Source of the DNA: Bacillota bacterium
GTDB lineage: Bacteria; Bacillota; Clostridia; Oscillospirales; Ruminococcaceae
Reading direction: 5' to 3'
Assembly: GCA_023421245.1 (NCBI GenBank)
Contig: JAEZTV010000009.1
Span: 62,001-126,000 of the forward strand
DNA length: 64,000 nucleotides
Part shown: piece after piece, positions 47,831 to 56,912 of the stretch
Layout of the letters: each line of letters opens with the position of its first letter
How positions within the stretch are numbered: the first letter of the stretch is position 1
The notes under the pieces: model-generated
Database searches by the model: none
Told to the model about the DNA's origin: nothing
The model's input: the letters and a program-made list of their open reading frames with translations, nothing else
Made by a program: the position numbers and the translations under genes

Positions 47831-49342
47831 ATGGATAGAAAGATTTTTATTTTCGACACCACCTTGCGTGACGGCGAGCAATCGCCCGGCTGCAGCATGA
47901 ACCTTGAAGAGAAGATTGAGATTGCAAGGCAGCTGGAGCGCCTAAAGGTGGATATCATCGAAGCGGGCTTTGCTATCTCGAGCAAGGGCGACTTTGAGTC
48001 GATACAGACGATTGCGAAAACGGTTAAAAATTGCACCATTGCCTCGCTCTCCCGCGCACTAGAAAAGGATATCGATGCGGCGTATGAGGCGGTAAGGTAT
48101 GCTGAGAGTCCGCTTATCCACACCTTTATTGCCACTTCACCCATCCATATGCAGCATAAGCTGCGCATGAAGCCCGAGCGGGTGCTTGAACAGGCTGAGA
48201 CTATGGTTGCCTACGCAAAAAAGCTGTGCCCTTATGTAGAGTTTTCATGCGAGGATGCTACCCGCAGTGAGCCGGAATTTTTGGCCGAGGTGGTGCGCAG
48301 GGTAATTGCCGCGGGTGCCACGGTGGTTAATATCCCCGATACGGTTGGCTATACCACCCCGGAAGAGATGTACGCGCTCATCGACTACCTCAACAAAAAC
48401 GTGGATAACATCGACCGCGCTCGCATTGCGGTGCACTGCCACAACGACCTTGGCATGGCGGTTGCAAACTCACTGGCCGGTGTGCGTGCGGGAGCGTCAC
48501 AGGTGGAATGTACCATTAACGGGCTGGGCGAGCGCGCAGGCAACGCGGCGCTTGAAGAGATTGCAATGGCAATTCACACTCGCCGTCAGTCGATGGGCTG
48601 TTATACCGATATCGATACCACGCAGATTACCAAGGCAAGCCGTTTAATTTACAATACCATCGGTGTAATTCCGCCGCTTAACAAGGCGATTGTAGGCAAA
48701 AACGCGTTTGCGCACGAGTCGGGCATTCACCAGCACGGTGTTGCCGCCGAGCGCACTACCTATGAGATTATGACGCCGGAATCAATTGGCCTTAAAAAGA
48801 ACAAGATGGTGCTTGGCAAGCACAGCGGCCGCCACGCGTTTGCCGACCAGTTGGCAGAGTGGGGCTATGAGCTTTCGAGCGAGGAGATCGATCTGTATTT
48901 TGCGCAGTTTAAAGACCTGTGCGATAAGAAAAAAGAGGTTACCCGCCTTGACCTTGAGGCGATTGTCTCAAGTAAGCTTCCCGCCGATAAGGGCGACTAT
49001 AGGCTTAGCCGCTTTGATGTGCACGCGAGCAACTTTTCCACCGCTTCAAGCGTTGTGCGGCTGGAGAAGGACGGCGAGGAGAAAGAAGAGGTCGCGATTG
49101 GCGATGGCCCCATCGATGCATCCTTTAACGCCATCAACAAGGTTACCGGTGCACCCGAGCACTCGCTGGAGGATTACTCCATCCGCTCGGTGGGTGAGGG
49201 GCGTGACGCATTGGGTGAGGTTATGGTAAAGCTTCGCGCAGGCGACCGTATCTATACCGGCAGAGGGCTTTCCACCGACATCATCGAGGCAAGCCTGATT
49301 GCCTATCTAAGTGCAATTAACAAGCTGCTTCGTGCGGCATAA
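47831..49342 (+). CDS. leuA: 2-isopropylmalate synthase
   Basis: A 503-aa DRE-TIM metallolyase: FDTTLRDGEQSPGCSMN near the N-terminus, HCHNDLGMAVANSLAGV with metal-binding His, the flexible linker GIHQHGVAAERTTYEIM, and a C-terminal LeuA allosteric domain (about 385-503) that senses leucine. The start is ATG 47831 (MDRKIFIFD), with AGGGAG upstream; an in-frame start at 47807 is less likely. First committed step of leucine synthesis. It begins 42 nt after ilvD. Confidence 0.95.
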   Translation: MDRKIFIFDTTLRDGEQSPGCSMNLEEKIEIARQLERLKVDIIEAGFAISSKGDFESIQTIAKTVKNCTIASLSRALEKDIDAAYEAVRYAESPLIHTFIATSPIHMQHKLRMKPERVLEQAETMVAYAKKLCPYVEFSCEDATRSEPEFLAEVVRRVIAAGATVVNIPDTVGYTTPEEMYALIDYLNKNVDNIDRARIAVHCHNDLGMAVANSLAGVRAGASQVECTINGLGERAGNAALEEIAMAIHTRRQSMGCYTDIDTTQITKASRLIYNTIGVIPPLNKAIVGKNAFAHESGIHQHGVAAERTTYEIMTPESIGLKKNKMVLGKHSGRHAFADQLAEWGYELSSEEIDLYFAQFKDLCDKKKEVTRLDLEAIVSSKLPADKGDYRLSRFDVHASNFSTASSVVRLEKDGEEKEEVAIGDGPIDASFNAINKVTGAPEHSLEDYSIRSVGEGRDALGEVMVKLRAGDRIYTGRGLSTDIIEASLIAYLSAINKLLRAA

Positions 49343-49357
49343 AGCTACAAGGCATAA

Positions 49358-49400
49358 TTATATATGCGGGCGATTTTTTACCGGTCACCCGCATATATAA
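49358..49400 (+). repeat. Intercistronic hairpin between leuA and cimA
   Basis: Perfect 13-bp arms (49358-49370, 49388-49400), TTATATATGCGGG and its complement, with a 17-nt loop containing a T-run. No T-tract follows the stem. It may stabilise or process the mRNA. Confidence 0.55.
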
Positions 49401-49523
49401 AATCAAACCCCGCATCTTGCCCGGCATATGCCGCGGCATACGCGTGACAACGCGGCAGCACAGCATGGCGATATGCTTCTTGATACAGCGACAGGCATGG
49501 GCCGGAAAGGTATGGTTATATAG

Positions 49524-51089
49524 ATGAAACAGCTAGAGATATTAGATACCACCCTGCGTGATGGGGCGCAAAGCGAAGGGATATCCTTTTCGGTATCCGA
49601 CAAGCTTGCTATTGTAAAGGTGCTCGACCGCTTTGGCGTTGCATATATTGAGGCGGGGAATCCGGTCTCGAACCCCAAGGATATGGAGTTTTTTGAAAAA
49701 GCACAGGAGATTGAGCTTACAAACGCAAAGCTATGCGCCTTTGGCAGTACCCGCCGCAAGAATGTGGCGGTAGAAGAGGACGAAAATGTCCGCTCGCTGC
49801 TTAGTGCAAACACCCCCGCGGTCGCGATCTTCGGCAAGTCGTGGGATCTGCATGTCACCGAGGTGCTCAAGGCGGGCTTGGAGGAAAACCTTGCGCTGGT
49901 GTACGATACCATTCATTTTATGAAGCAAAACGGCAGAGAGGTCATCTTTGATGCCGAGCATTTCTTTGACGGCTACAAGGCGGCTCCGGATTATGCGCTA
50001 AAGGTGCTGGATGCCGCAAGCAGGGCAGGCGCCGATGTGCTTTGCCTGTGCGATACCAACGGCGGTACCGATCCGATGGAGATTACCGTCATCACAAAAG
50101 CGGTGTGCGCTGCCTTCCCGGCGCTGCGTGTCGGCATTCACTGTCACAACGACATCGGCTGTGCGGTGGCAAACTCCATCCTTGCGGTGGAAGCGGGTGC
50201 GGTGCACATTCAGGGTACGTTTACCGGTATTGGCGAGCGGTGCGGCAACGCAAATCTTTCCACCATCATCCCGACGCTGCAGCTCAAAAAGGGCTATCGG
50301 TGCGTCAGCGGTTCGATGGAAAAGCTGACCTCGGCCGCGGTAAAGATTTCAGAAATTAGTAATATGAGCCTGCGCGGCAACATCCCGTATGTTGGCAGCA
50401 GTGCGTTTGCCCACAAGGGCGGCATGCACATCGACGGTGTAAACAAACTGTCGCGCAGCTTTGAACATACCCCGCCCGAATCGGTGGGCAACCACCGCCG
50501 CTTTTTGCTTTCGGAGGTTGCGGGGCGCAATGCGCTGATGGCAAAGCTTGCGGGAACGTCTCTTGCAAACGCTGTAACGGAGCAAGAGCAAACCGCCGCG
50601 CTGCTTGCGCTGCTGAAGGAAAAAGAGCATGAAGGCTACCAGTTCGAGGCGGCGGATGCCAGTTTTGAGCTTTTGGTAAAGCGGGCACTTGATTTGTTTA
50701 CACCGCACTTTAGTCTTGACATGTATAAGACAAACGGCGAGTTTCCATCCCCCGATGGTGAAACCAACGCAAGTGCGATGCTTAAGATTCAGGTAGGCGG
50801 AAAGTACGAAACCACCGCTGCGGTGGGCAACGGCCCGGTGCATGCACTCGACCTTGCGCTGCGCAAGGCGCTTATGGTTTTTTACCCGCAGCTTGAGCGG
50901 GTGCACCTTACCGACTATAAGGTGCGTGTGCTGCAGGCAGAGCACGCAACCGGTGCAAAGGTACGCGTGCTGATTGAAAGCTCGGACGGTACTCAGAAAT
51001 GGACGACGGTCGGCGTTTCCACCGATATTATCGCCGCGAGCTGGGAAGCGCTGGTTGACTCGATTGAATATGCGTTGACGGAAGAGTAA
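49524..51089 (+). CDS. cimA: Citramalate synthase
   Basis: A 521-aa LeuA paralogue. The DRE-TIM site is present as LDTTLRDGAQSEGISF, with HCHNDIGCAVANSILAVEAG and GTFTGIGERCGNANL. GAQSEGI in place of GEQSPG, AHKGGMHIDGV and the long N-terminal spacing are characteristic of CimA-type enzymes. It condenses pyruvate and acetyl-CoA to citramalate, which LeuCD and LeuB convert to 2-oxobutyrate for isoleucine without threonine. It is placed between leuA and leuC, so the shared enzymes are co-expressed. Substrate choice is inferred from family signature. Confidence 0.88.
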   Translation: MKQLEILDTTLRDGAQSEGISFSVSDKLAIVKVLDRFGVAYIEAGNPVSNPKDMEFFEKAQEIELTNAKLCAFGSTRRKNVAVEEDENVRSLLSANTPAVAIFGKSWDLHVTEVLKAGLEENLALVYDTIHFMKQNGREVIFDAEHFFDGYKAAPDYALKVLDAASRAGADVLCLCDTNGGTDPMEITVITKAVCAAFPALRVGIHCHNDIGCAVANSILAVEAGAVHIQGTFTGIGERCGNANLSTIIPTLQLKKGYRCVSGSMEKLTSAAVKISEISNMSLRGNIPYVGSSAFAHKGGMHIDGVNKLSRSFEHTPPESVGNHRRFLLSEVAGRNALMAKLAGTSLANAVTEQEQTAALLALLKEKEHEGYQFEAADASFELLVKRALDLFTPHFSLDMYKTNGEFPSPDGETNASAMLKIQVGGKYETTAAVGNGPVHALDLALRKALMVFYPQLERVHLTDYKVRVLQAEHATGAKVRVLIESSDGTQKWTTVGVSTDIIAASWEALVDSIEYALTEE

Positions 51090-51160
51090 CAGATCCTGCG
51101 CAGGATAAAAACTGTAGCTATTTGCAAAGAAAGTCTTGTTCGGAAAGGAAAGAAGTAACT

Positions 51161-52420
51161 ATGGCAATGACAATGACGCAAAAAATCTTAGCAAGCCATT
51201 GTGGGAAAGAGGAGGTAAGCGCCGGCGACATGATTATGGCCGATCTTGACCTTGTGCTGGGCAACGATATTACCTCACCCGTTGCCATCAATGAGTATGA
51301 AAAGGCAAGCTGCGGCGAGGTATTCCACCAAAGCAAGATTGCCCTTGTGCTGGATCATTTTACCCCCAATAAGGATATCAAGGCCGCCGAGCAGAGCAAA
51401 AGAGTACGTGAATTTGCACGCGACAAGGGGATTGAAAACTTTTTTGATGTCGGCGAGATGGGGGTAGAGCACGCACTGCTGCCCGAAAAAGGACTTGTGG
51501 TTGCGGGCGATGTCATCATCGGCGCGGATAGCCACACCTGTACGTACGGCGCGCTGGGCGCATTCTCTACCGGTGTTGGTTCCACCGATATGGCGGCGGG
51601 CATGGCATACGGCAAGGCGTGGTTTAAGGTGCCGAGCGCAATTAAACTTAACCTCACAGGCAAGTTTCAAAAGCATGTATCGGGTAAAGATTTAATCCTG
51701 CACATCATCGGCATGATTGGTGTAGACGGCGCGTTGTATCAATCGATGGAGTTTGCGGGCGACGGCGTTGCAAACCTTACGATTGATGACCGTCTGTGCG
51801 TTGCCAACATGGCAATCGAGGCGGGCGGCAAGAACGGCATCTTTCCGGTTGACGATAAAACCCTTGCATACATTGCCGAGCACAGCACCCGCAAGCCGGT
51901 TGTCTTTGAAGCGGATGCGGATGCCCCGTACACCGCGGTGTACGACATTGACCTTGCGTCCATTCGCCCTACCGTCGCGTTTCCGCATCTGCCAAGCAAC
52001 ACAAAAACCATTGACGAGGCAGGCGAGGTTACCATCGACCAGGTGGTCATTGGCTCATGCACCAACGGCCGTCTTTCCGATATGCAGGAGGCAGCGGCTA
52101 TCCTTAAGGGCAAAAAGGTGAGCAAGAACGTACGTACCATCGTTATCCCCGCAACACAAAAGATCTACCTGCAGGCGATGGAAGAAGGGCTGCTTAAGAC
52201 ATTTATTGAGGCGGGATGCATCGTCAGCACCCCCACCTGCGGTCCCTGCCTTGGCGGGCACATGGGCATTCTTGCCGCAGGCGAACGTTGTGTTTCCACC
52301 ACCAACCGCAACTTTGTCGGGCGCATGGGGCACCCATCAAGCGAGGTTTACCTTGCAAGCCCCGCGGTTGCGGCAGCCTCAGCGATTGCGGGTAAGATTG
52401 CATCACCCGAAAGCGTATAA
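51161..52420 (+). CDS. leuC: 3-isopropylmalate/citramalate isomerase large subunit
   Basis: A 419-aa aconitase-superfamily protein of the shorter LeuC type common in Clostridia and archaea. 4Fe-4S cluster Cys are in GSCTNGR and CGPCLGGHMG; DHFTPNKD and GADSHTCTYGALGAFSTGVG are family signatures. The start is ATG 51161 (MAMTMTQKIL) after AAAGGAAAG; the 13 codons upstream are not conserved-looking. Works with LeuD. Confidence 0.95.
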   Translation: MAMTMTQKILASHCGKEEVSAGDMIMADLDLVLGNDITSPVAINEYEKASCGEVFHQSKIALVLDHFTPNKDIKAAEQSKRVREFARDKGIENFFDVGEMGVEHALLPEKGLVVAGDVIIGADSHTCTYGALGAFSTGVGSTDMAAGMAYGKAWFKVPSAIKLNLTGKFQKHVSGKDLILHIIGMIGVDGALYQSMEFAGDGVANLTIDDRLCVANMAIEAGGKNGIFPVDDKTLAYIAEHSTRKPVVFEADADAPYTAVYDIDLASIRPTVAFPHLPSNTKTIDEAGEVTIDQVVIGSCTNGRLSDMQEAAAILKGKKVSKNVRTIVIPATQKIYLQAMEEGLLKTFIEAGCIVSTPTCGPCLGGHMGILAAGERCVSTTNRNFVGRMGHPSSEVYLASPAVAAASAIAGKIASPESV

Positions 52421-52490
52421 CCGTTTATAATACACAACAACCGGCCCTTTGCAGATGCGTGCCGGGCCGGCAGAAAGGATAGGGATAGAT

Positions 52491-52976
52491 ATGATCTCAA
52501 ACGCTACCGTAATAAAATACGGCGATAACGTCGATACCGATGTTATCATTCCTGCGCGGTATCTGAACACCTCCGACCCCAAGGAGCTTGCCGCTCACTG
52601 CATGGAGGATATTGATAAAACCTTTGTAACCAGAGTAAAGCAGGGCGACGTGATGGTGGGCGGCAGAAACTTTGGCTGCGGCTCCTCGCGTGAACACGCA
52701 CCGCTTGCCATTAAAACCAGCGGAATCTCCTGCGTGGTGGCAAAGAGCTTTGCACGCATCTTCTACCGCAACGCCATCAACATCGGTCTGCCCATTATTG
52801 AGTGTGATGCAGACATTGACGAGGGCGATACCGTGAGCATCGACTTTGACAACGGCGAGCTTACAAACCACACCAAAGGTATCGCTACCGCCTTTAAGCC
52901 GTTTCCCGCATTCCTGCAGAGCATTGTGGCGGCGGGCGGATTGCTTAAGTCGCTTGCACAGGGCAGCGAGGCATAG
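52491..52976 (+). CDS. leuD: 3-isopropylmalate/citramalate isomerase small subunit
   Basis: A 161-aa swivel-domain partner of LeuC. DNVDTDVIIPARYL and GRNFGCGSSREHAP are the family signatures. The start is ATG 52491 (MISNATVIKYG), with AGGATAGGGAT upstream; an in-frame codon at 52449 is not supported. It starts 70 nt after leuC. Confidence 0.95.
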   Translation: MISNATVIKYGDNVDTDVIIPARYLNTSDPKELAAHCMEDIDKTFVTRVKQGDVMVGGRNFGCGSSREHAPLAIKTSGISCVVAKSFARIFYRNAINIGLPIIECDADIDEGDTVSIDFDNGELTNHTKGIATAFKPFPAFLQSIVAAGGLLKSLAQGSEA

Positions 52977-53017
52977 CCCGCTACCCGAAAAATCGTTGAA
53001 AGGCACGGTGAAATGTT

Positions 53018-54091
53018 ATGAACTTTACGATAGCGGTTATCGAAGGCGACGGTATCGGTCCGGAGATTGTGCAGGCTTCCATCCGCGTGTTGGACGCAGT
53101 GGGCGAAAAATACGGGCATGCCTTCACCTTTAACAAATACCTTATGGGCGGCTGCGCCTATGACGCAGCCGGCAACCCCCTGCCGCAAGAGACGATAGAC
53201 GGCTGCCTTACCAGTGACAGCGTGCTGCTGGGTGCTGTGGGCGGCCCGAAATGGGATACCCTGCCCGGACATCTGCGCCCCGAGGCGGCATTACTCGGCA
53301 TTCGCAAGGCACTTGGGCTGTACGCAAACATCCGGCCCGCGCAGTTGTTTGATGCGCTATCTTCCGCGTGCCCGCTGCGCACCGACATTGCGGACAAAGG
53401 CATTGATATGGTGATTGTTCGCGAGCTGACGGGCGGCATCTATTTCGGCGAACGCGGCAGACGCAAGTCGGAAGGCGGCGAGGAGGCGTATGACACCGAG
53501 GCATACAACGTAAAAGAGATTACCCGTATTGCAAGGGTGGCGTTTGAGCTTGCAAAAACCCGTAAAAAACAGGTAATCAGCGTTGATAAGGCAAACGTGC
53601 TAGAAAGCTCCCGCCTGTGGCGCGAGGTAGTACACACCGTAGCGCTTGAATACCCCGACGTTACCTGCACCGATATGTTGGTGGATAACGCCGCCATGCA
53701 GCTCATTCGTAACCCGTCACAGTTTGACGTGGTGGTTACCAGCAATATGTTCGGCGATATCCTCTCGGACGAGGCGTCGATGCTTACCGGCTCAATCGGT
53801 CTGCTGTCAAGCGCATCACTCGGCCAAAGCAAGCGCGGTATGTACGAGCCGATTCACGGTTCCGCGCCCGATATTGCGGGCAAGGGGATAGCAAACCCCA
53901 TCGCCACCATCCTCTCATGCGCACTGATGCTGCGCCTGTCGCTCGGCCTTGAGCAGGAGGCGAAGGCCGTAGAGACTGCGGTTGCCGCCGTTTTGAAAGG
54001 CGGTGCCAGAACCGCCGACATCGCGCGCGAGGGTGAAAGGGCGCTTGGCTGTGATGAGATAACAAACCTTATTATTTCCGCTTTCCACTAA
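53018..54091 (+). CDS. leuB: 3-isopropylmalate dehydrogenase
   Basis: A 357-aa NAD-dependent beta-decarboxylating dehydrogenase. VIEGDGIGPEIV at the N-terminus, RELTGGIYFGERGR, VDKANVLESSRLWREV, and NMFGDILSDEASMLTGSIGLL plus GSAPDIAGKGIANPIATILS contain the substrate and Mg ligands. Last gene of the branched-chain operon. It serves both leucine and, with cimA, 2-oxobutyrate production. Confidence 0.96.
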   Translation: MNFTIAVIEGDGIGPEIVQASIRVLDAVGEKYGHAFTFNKYLMGGCAYDAAGNPLPQETIDGCLTSDSVLLGAVGGPKWDTLPGHLRPEAALLGIRKALGLYANIRPAQLFDALSSACPLRTDIADKGIDMVIVRELTGGIYFGERGRRKSEGGEEAYDTEAYNVKEITRIARVAFELAKTRKKQVISVDKANVLESSRLWREVVHTVALEYPDVTCTDMLVDNAAMQLIRNPSQFDVVVTSNMFGDILSDEASMLTGSIGLLSSASLGQSKRGMYEPIHGSAPDIAGKGIANPIATILSCALMLRLSLGLEQEAKAVETAVAAVLKGGARTADIAREGERALGCDEITNLIISAFH

Positions 54092-54145
54092 CTGATATAA
54101 TATAGCAGTTGCTCCTTCGTCCAAACCGAAGCGGGCAGGGAGAAA

Positions 54146-54178
54146 CCGCCGTCCGGGGATAAAAACCATGGACGGCGG
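54146..54178 (+). terminator. Terminator of the ilv-leu operon
   Basis: Perfect 9-bp arms CCGCCGTCC (54146-54154) and GGACGGCGG (54170-54178), followed by CTTTCC. It is 55 nt after the leuB stop. A second hairpin, CTTGCACCT/AGGTGCAAG, follows at 54261-54301. Confidence 0.6.
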
Positions 54179-54336
54179 CTTTCCGTATATTTGCCGCTGG
54201 CGGCTATCAAGAAGCTAGCCTTTACGCAGAGATGCAGGGTTCACGCTGTAACCGAAAGACTTGCACCTTTTTACGCTGCTTAGGTGCAAGGGATTTGCGC
54301 GCGTGCCCCTATGTAATCTCACCGGCGCACAGCACG

Positions 54337-55089
54337 CTATTTTGTAAATTTTACGGGAAACTGCTTAATGATGCCGGCCGTCATCAGGTCGGACATTGTC
54401 AGTGCCTGTTGTTCAAGCTCATCTAAAATGGTTATCGCCTGCTCGTATTGCTCTGCCAGCAGTGCGACGGCTTCATCCTTTACCAGACGCAGGTGATGGT
54501 GCAGCATCTCTTTCCATACCCGTTCTGACCAGTAAGGGTTGATGGAAGCAAGCAACGCCGCAATCGCATCTGCGTTTGCGTACCAGTCGGTCTCCGCCTG
54601 CTGCGCGGTATTGCTTTCGCCGGCCTTTACCGCAGTAATCATCTGCGCGGCAAGCTCAAGGTGCTCGGTAAGCAGCCCGGCAAACTCGGCTGCGGTCTTT
54701 TCACCGTAAAACGGCGTTAGTGCCCGCCCAAAATCCTTGGGGTTTCGCAGCAGGCGGGCGGTTAGTTCATCCACATCCGGTTGGTCGAACACCATTGCGG
54801 CAATCACCATTCTTGTAAGGAAGGCGTGCTGTTCCCACAGTGTTCGCATGGTGTTGTTAAGCTCCAGCTGGGATCTGGTAATCCCCATTACCATGTTGTT
54901 TGCGGCAGACGGTGCTTTGCGGCTCTGAACCACCGTAAGTACCTGCCCGATCGACAGATTGTTCAGGTTTACACTGGGATTAGCCGCCGCAAGCGCGGGC
55001 ACGGTTGTGCCAAACCGCTGTGCAATCCGGTATGCTGTATCGCCCGGGCGAACGACATAAGAGACCATTTCGCCTGAAAGCAGTGACAT
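54337..55089 (-). CDS. LysM-domain protein with C-terminal helical domain
   Basis: 250 aa. The LysM domain at about residues 9-55 (SYVVRPGDTAYRIAQRFG, NLNNLSIGQVLTV) binds peptidoglycan-type glycans. The rest is an all-helical region with spaced Trp/His/Glu residues (WEQHAFLTRM, TEHLELAAQM, WKEMLHHHLRLVKDEA), suggesting a four-helix bundle resembling DUF2935-like proteins; this is a weak guess. No signal peptide is seen, so spore coat or mother-cell localisation is possible. The ATG has AAAGGA 13 nt upstream; ATG at residue 8 is an alternative. Confidence 0.75.
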   Translation of the reverse strand: MSLLSGEMVSYVVRPGDTAYRIAQRFGTTVPALAAANPSVNLNNLSIGQVLTVVQSRKAPSAANNMVMGITRSQLELNNTMRTLWEQHAFLTRMVIAAMVFDQPDVDELTARLLRNPKDFGRALTPFYGEKTAAEFAGLLTEHLELAAQMITAVKAGESNTAQQAETDWYANADAIAALLASINPYWSERVWKEMLHHHLRLVKDEAVALLAEQYEQAITILDELEQQALTMSDLMTAGIIKQFPVKFTK

Positions 55090-55297
55090 AAATTCATCAC
55101 GATCCTTTATTGTTTATTAGACTGTTCTGCATCAAAGGCATAGACGTGTTTTTTAGCGGCAAGCAGTACTTGCCGCGACGATTTTTACCGCAAGCAGACA
55201 GTCAGAGCAAAAGATTACTACATACTATGTATATAAAAACAAAAAGGATATGAATTCTTCACGGCTTTCTAGAAAGACGGCGCAAAGCGGACCCCGA

Positions 55298-56053
55298 TTA
55301 CCCATCAAGCGAATAAGACATCTGTATCGCAACAAACCCGTCCGCCGAAATAGACTGGGAGCCGATTAACGAGACATAACGAATCACCTGATTTTCGTCC
55401 TCGAAAACCCAGCCGGTAAAATAGGTTCCGTCGGTGCATTCGCATATGAAGAGATAGGCAAAGTACCCGTCGAGTTCAGATTCATAAGCTTGTATGTCGC
55501 CTACCTTGTCGGCAAACACCTGTTCGACCGCTTTCATCGACGCATCAAGCGCATAGTATAGATAGGGGATATCGCTGGAATCGTTGGGCCGCTCCAAAAT
55601 GTTAATGATGCTCATCTGCAGCTTGCAGGTTTCGGTAGCATCCTGATAGTATAGGCTTGTTTCTGAGCTTCCGTTGTCTGTCCAGGTTGAGGGAATGTCG
55701 ACATAGCCGAGAGTTTTTGTCCCAACGCGGATTCTGTTTTCATAACTCTCATCAAAAAACTCATAGCCCAAGGACCAATCAGAAGAGGCATCGGCCGAAG
55801 AGGTGTCAAACGAAGGTGTAGCAGAAGACGAAGCGTTTGATGAAGAACTGCTTTGGCTACTGATGGCGGGTGGCGTTGATGATGCTTCGCTGCTAAAGCT
55901 GCTTTCGGCGGTGGAGCTGCTGCTCTGTGTCGCCTGTGCCAGTGCATCTTGAAGTTGACTTACAAACAGATGAGAAGGGGCGACAATCTTGCCGCAAGCG
56001 CTAAGCAATAATAAAAGAGCCACGGTCAATGCCATAGATGTCCATCTTTTCAT
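55298..56053 (-). CDS. Ser-rich lipoprotein
   Basis: 251 aa: signal with lipobox LSAC (Cys about residue 20), then a Ser/Ala/Thr linker (about 42-90) with four runs of Ser, typical of a wall-spanning spacer, then a globular C-terminal domain (about 95-251) that I do not recognise (LGYVDIPSTWTDNG, TGWVFEDENQVIRYVSL). It may be a surface-exposed binding domain of the type seen in clostridial lipoproteins. Monocistronic. Confidence 0.75.
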   Translation of the reverse strand: MKRWTSMALTVALLLLLSACGKIVAPSHLFVSQLQDALAQATQSSSSTAESSFSSEASSTPPAISSQSSSSSNASSSATPSFDTSSADASSDWSLGYEFFDESYENRIRVGTKTLGYVDIPSTWTDNGSSETSLYYQDATETCKLQMSIINILERPNDSSDIPYLYYALDASMKAVEQVFADKVGDIQAYESELDGYFAYLFICECTDGTYFTGWVFEDENQVIRYVSLIGSQSISADGFVAIQMSYSLDG

Positions 56054-56175
56054 TTTTTACTCCCCTTATGTATTTGATATGGAGGTTGGGACAGAACCAC
56101 AAAAAGTGATTACTGTTATATATTGTATCACAACATGGATAATAAAGTAACATATAGAATAATTTTGACGACAAC

Positions 56176-56210
56176 AAATCGGGCGCCCCGTAAGAAGGGA
56201 CGCCCGATTT
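56176..56210 (-). terminator. Terminator after nrdDG
   Basis: An inverted repeat (56176-56189, 56197-56210) with a single mismatch and a 7-nt loop; the arms end in AAAT/ATTT. It lies 16 nt past the nrdG stop. Confidence 0.7.
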
Positions 56211-56225
56211 GCATGAAAGGAGGTA

Positions 56226-56912
56226 TTATGTGAAGGAGTGAGGCTGAATTTTGCATAGTAACTTAGCAAACGCGCTGATTTCATTTTGGGTATAAGCGCG
56301 CTGCATAATGCGGGCATGCTCGTGCGGCGGGTATTCCTCCGGCACGCGGTAGCGGTTTAGCACATAGCGCGGCAGTGTGGGAAGCTCGCGCGCCATCTGT
56401 TCAAGGTCACACAGCGATAGCTGCGGAATAACCGTGGTGCGTACCTCGAACGCCGCGCCGCTTTTGGCAAGCAGGTTGATGGTAGCAAGCACTGCGTCGG
56501 CAGTTGTGCCCACGCCGCACAGCTCGGCATACCGCGCGGACGGCGCCTTGTAGTCTACGGCGTAGTAGTCGCACAGCTTTCGTGCAAGCAGACGCTCTAC
56601 TATCTGCGGGTTGGTTCCGTTGGTATCAAGCTTTACCTTGTAGCCAAGCAAGCGAAGCCATTCTATCGCTTCCTCAAGCTCCGCGTGCAGTGTCGGCTCG
56701 CCGCCGGTGATTACAACGCCGTCCAAAAGTCCTGCACGGCTTTTCAAAAAATCGGTCAGCGCGTTTTGATCCAAAAGGGGGAGTTCCCCGCGAAGCAATG
56801 CGCGGTTGTGGCAATAAAAGCAATCCAGATTACAGTACGGCACAAACAGCACACAGCTTACAAGCCCGGGAAAATCCACAAGCGAGCTTTTTACAAGCCC
56901 CGCAAACCTCAT
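56226..56912 (-). CDS. nrdG: Anaerobic ribonucleotide reductase activating protein
   Basis: A 228-aa radical SAM enzyme that installs the glycyl radical on NrdD. The cluster motif CNLDCFYC (CX3CX2C) is near residue 26, and VVITGGEPTLH is the SAM-binding GGE motif. The start is ATG 56912, overlapping the nrdD TGA by 4 nt (ATGA); the longer in-frame ORF upstream lies inside nrdD. FAGLVKSSLVDFPG is the normal N-terminus for the longer Firmicutes NrdG form. Confidence 0.95.
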   Translation of the reverse strand: MRFAGLVKSSLVDFPGLVSCVLFVPYCNLDCFYCHNRALLRGELPLLDQNALTDFLKSRAGLLDGVVITGGEPTLHAELEEAIEWLRLLGYKVKLDTNGTNPQIVERLLARKLCDYYAVDYKAPSARYAELCGVGTTADAVLATINLLAKSGAAFEVRTTVIPQLSLCDLEQMARELPTLPRYVLNRYRVPEEYPPHEHARIMQRAYTQNEISAFAKLLCKIQPHSFT

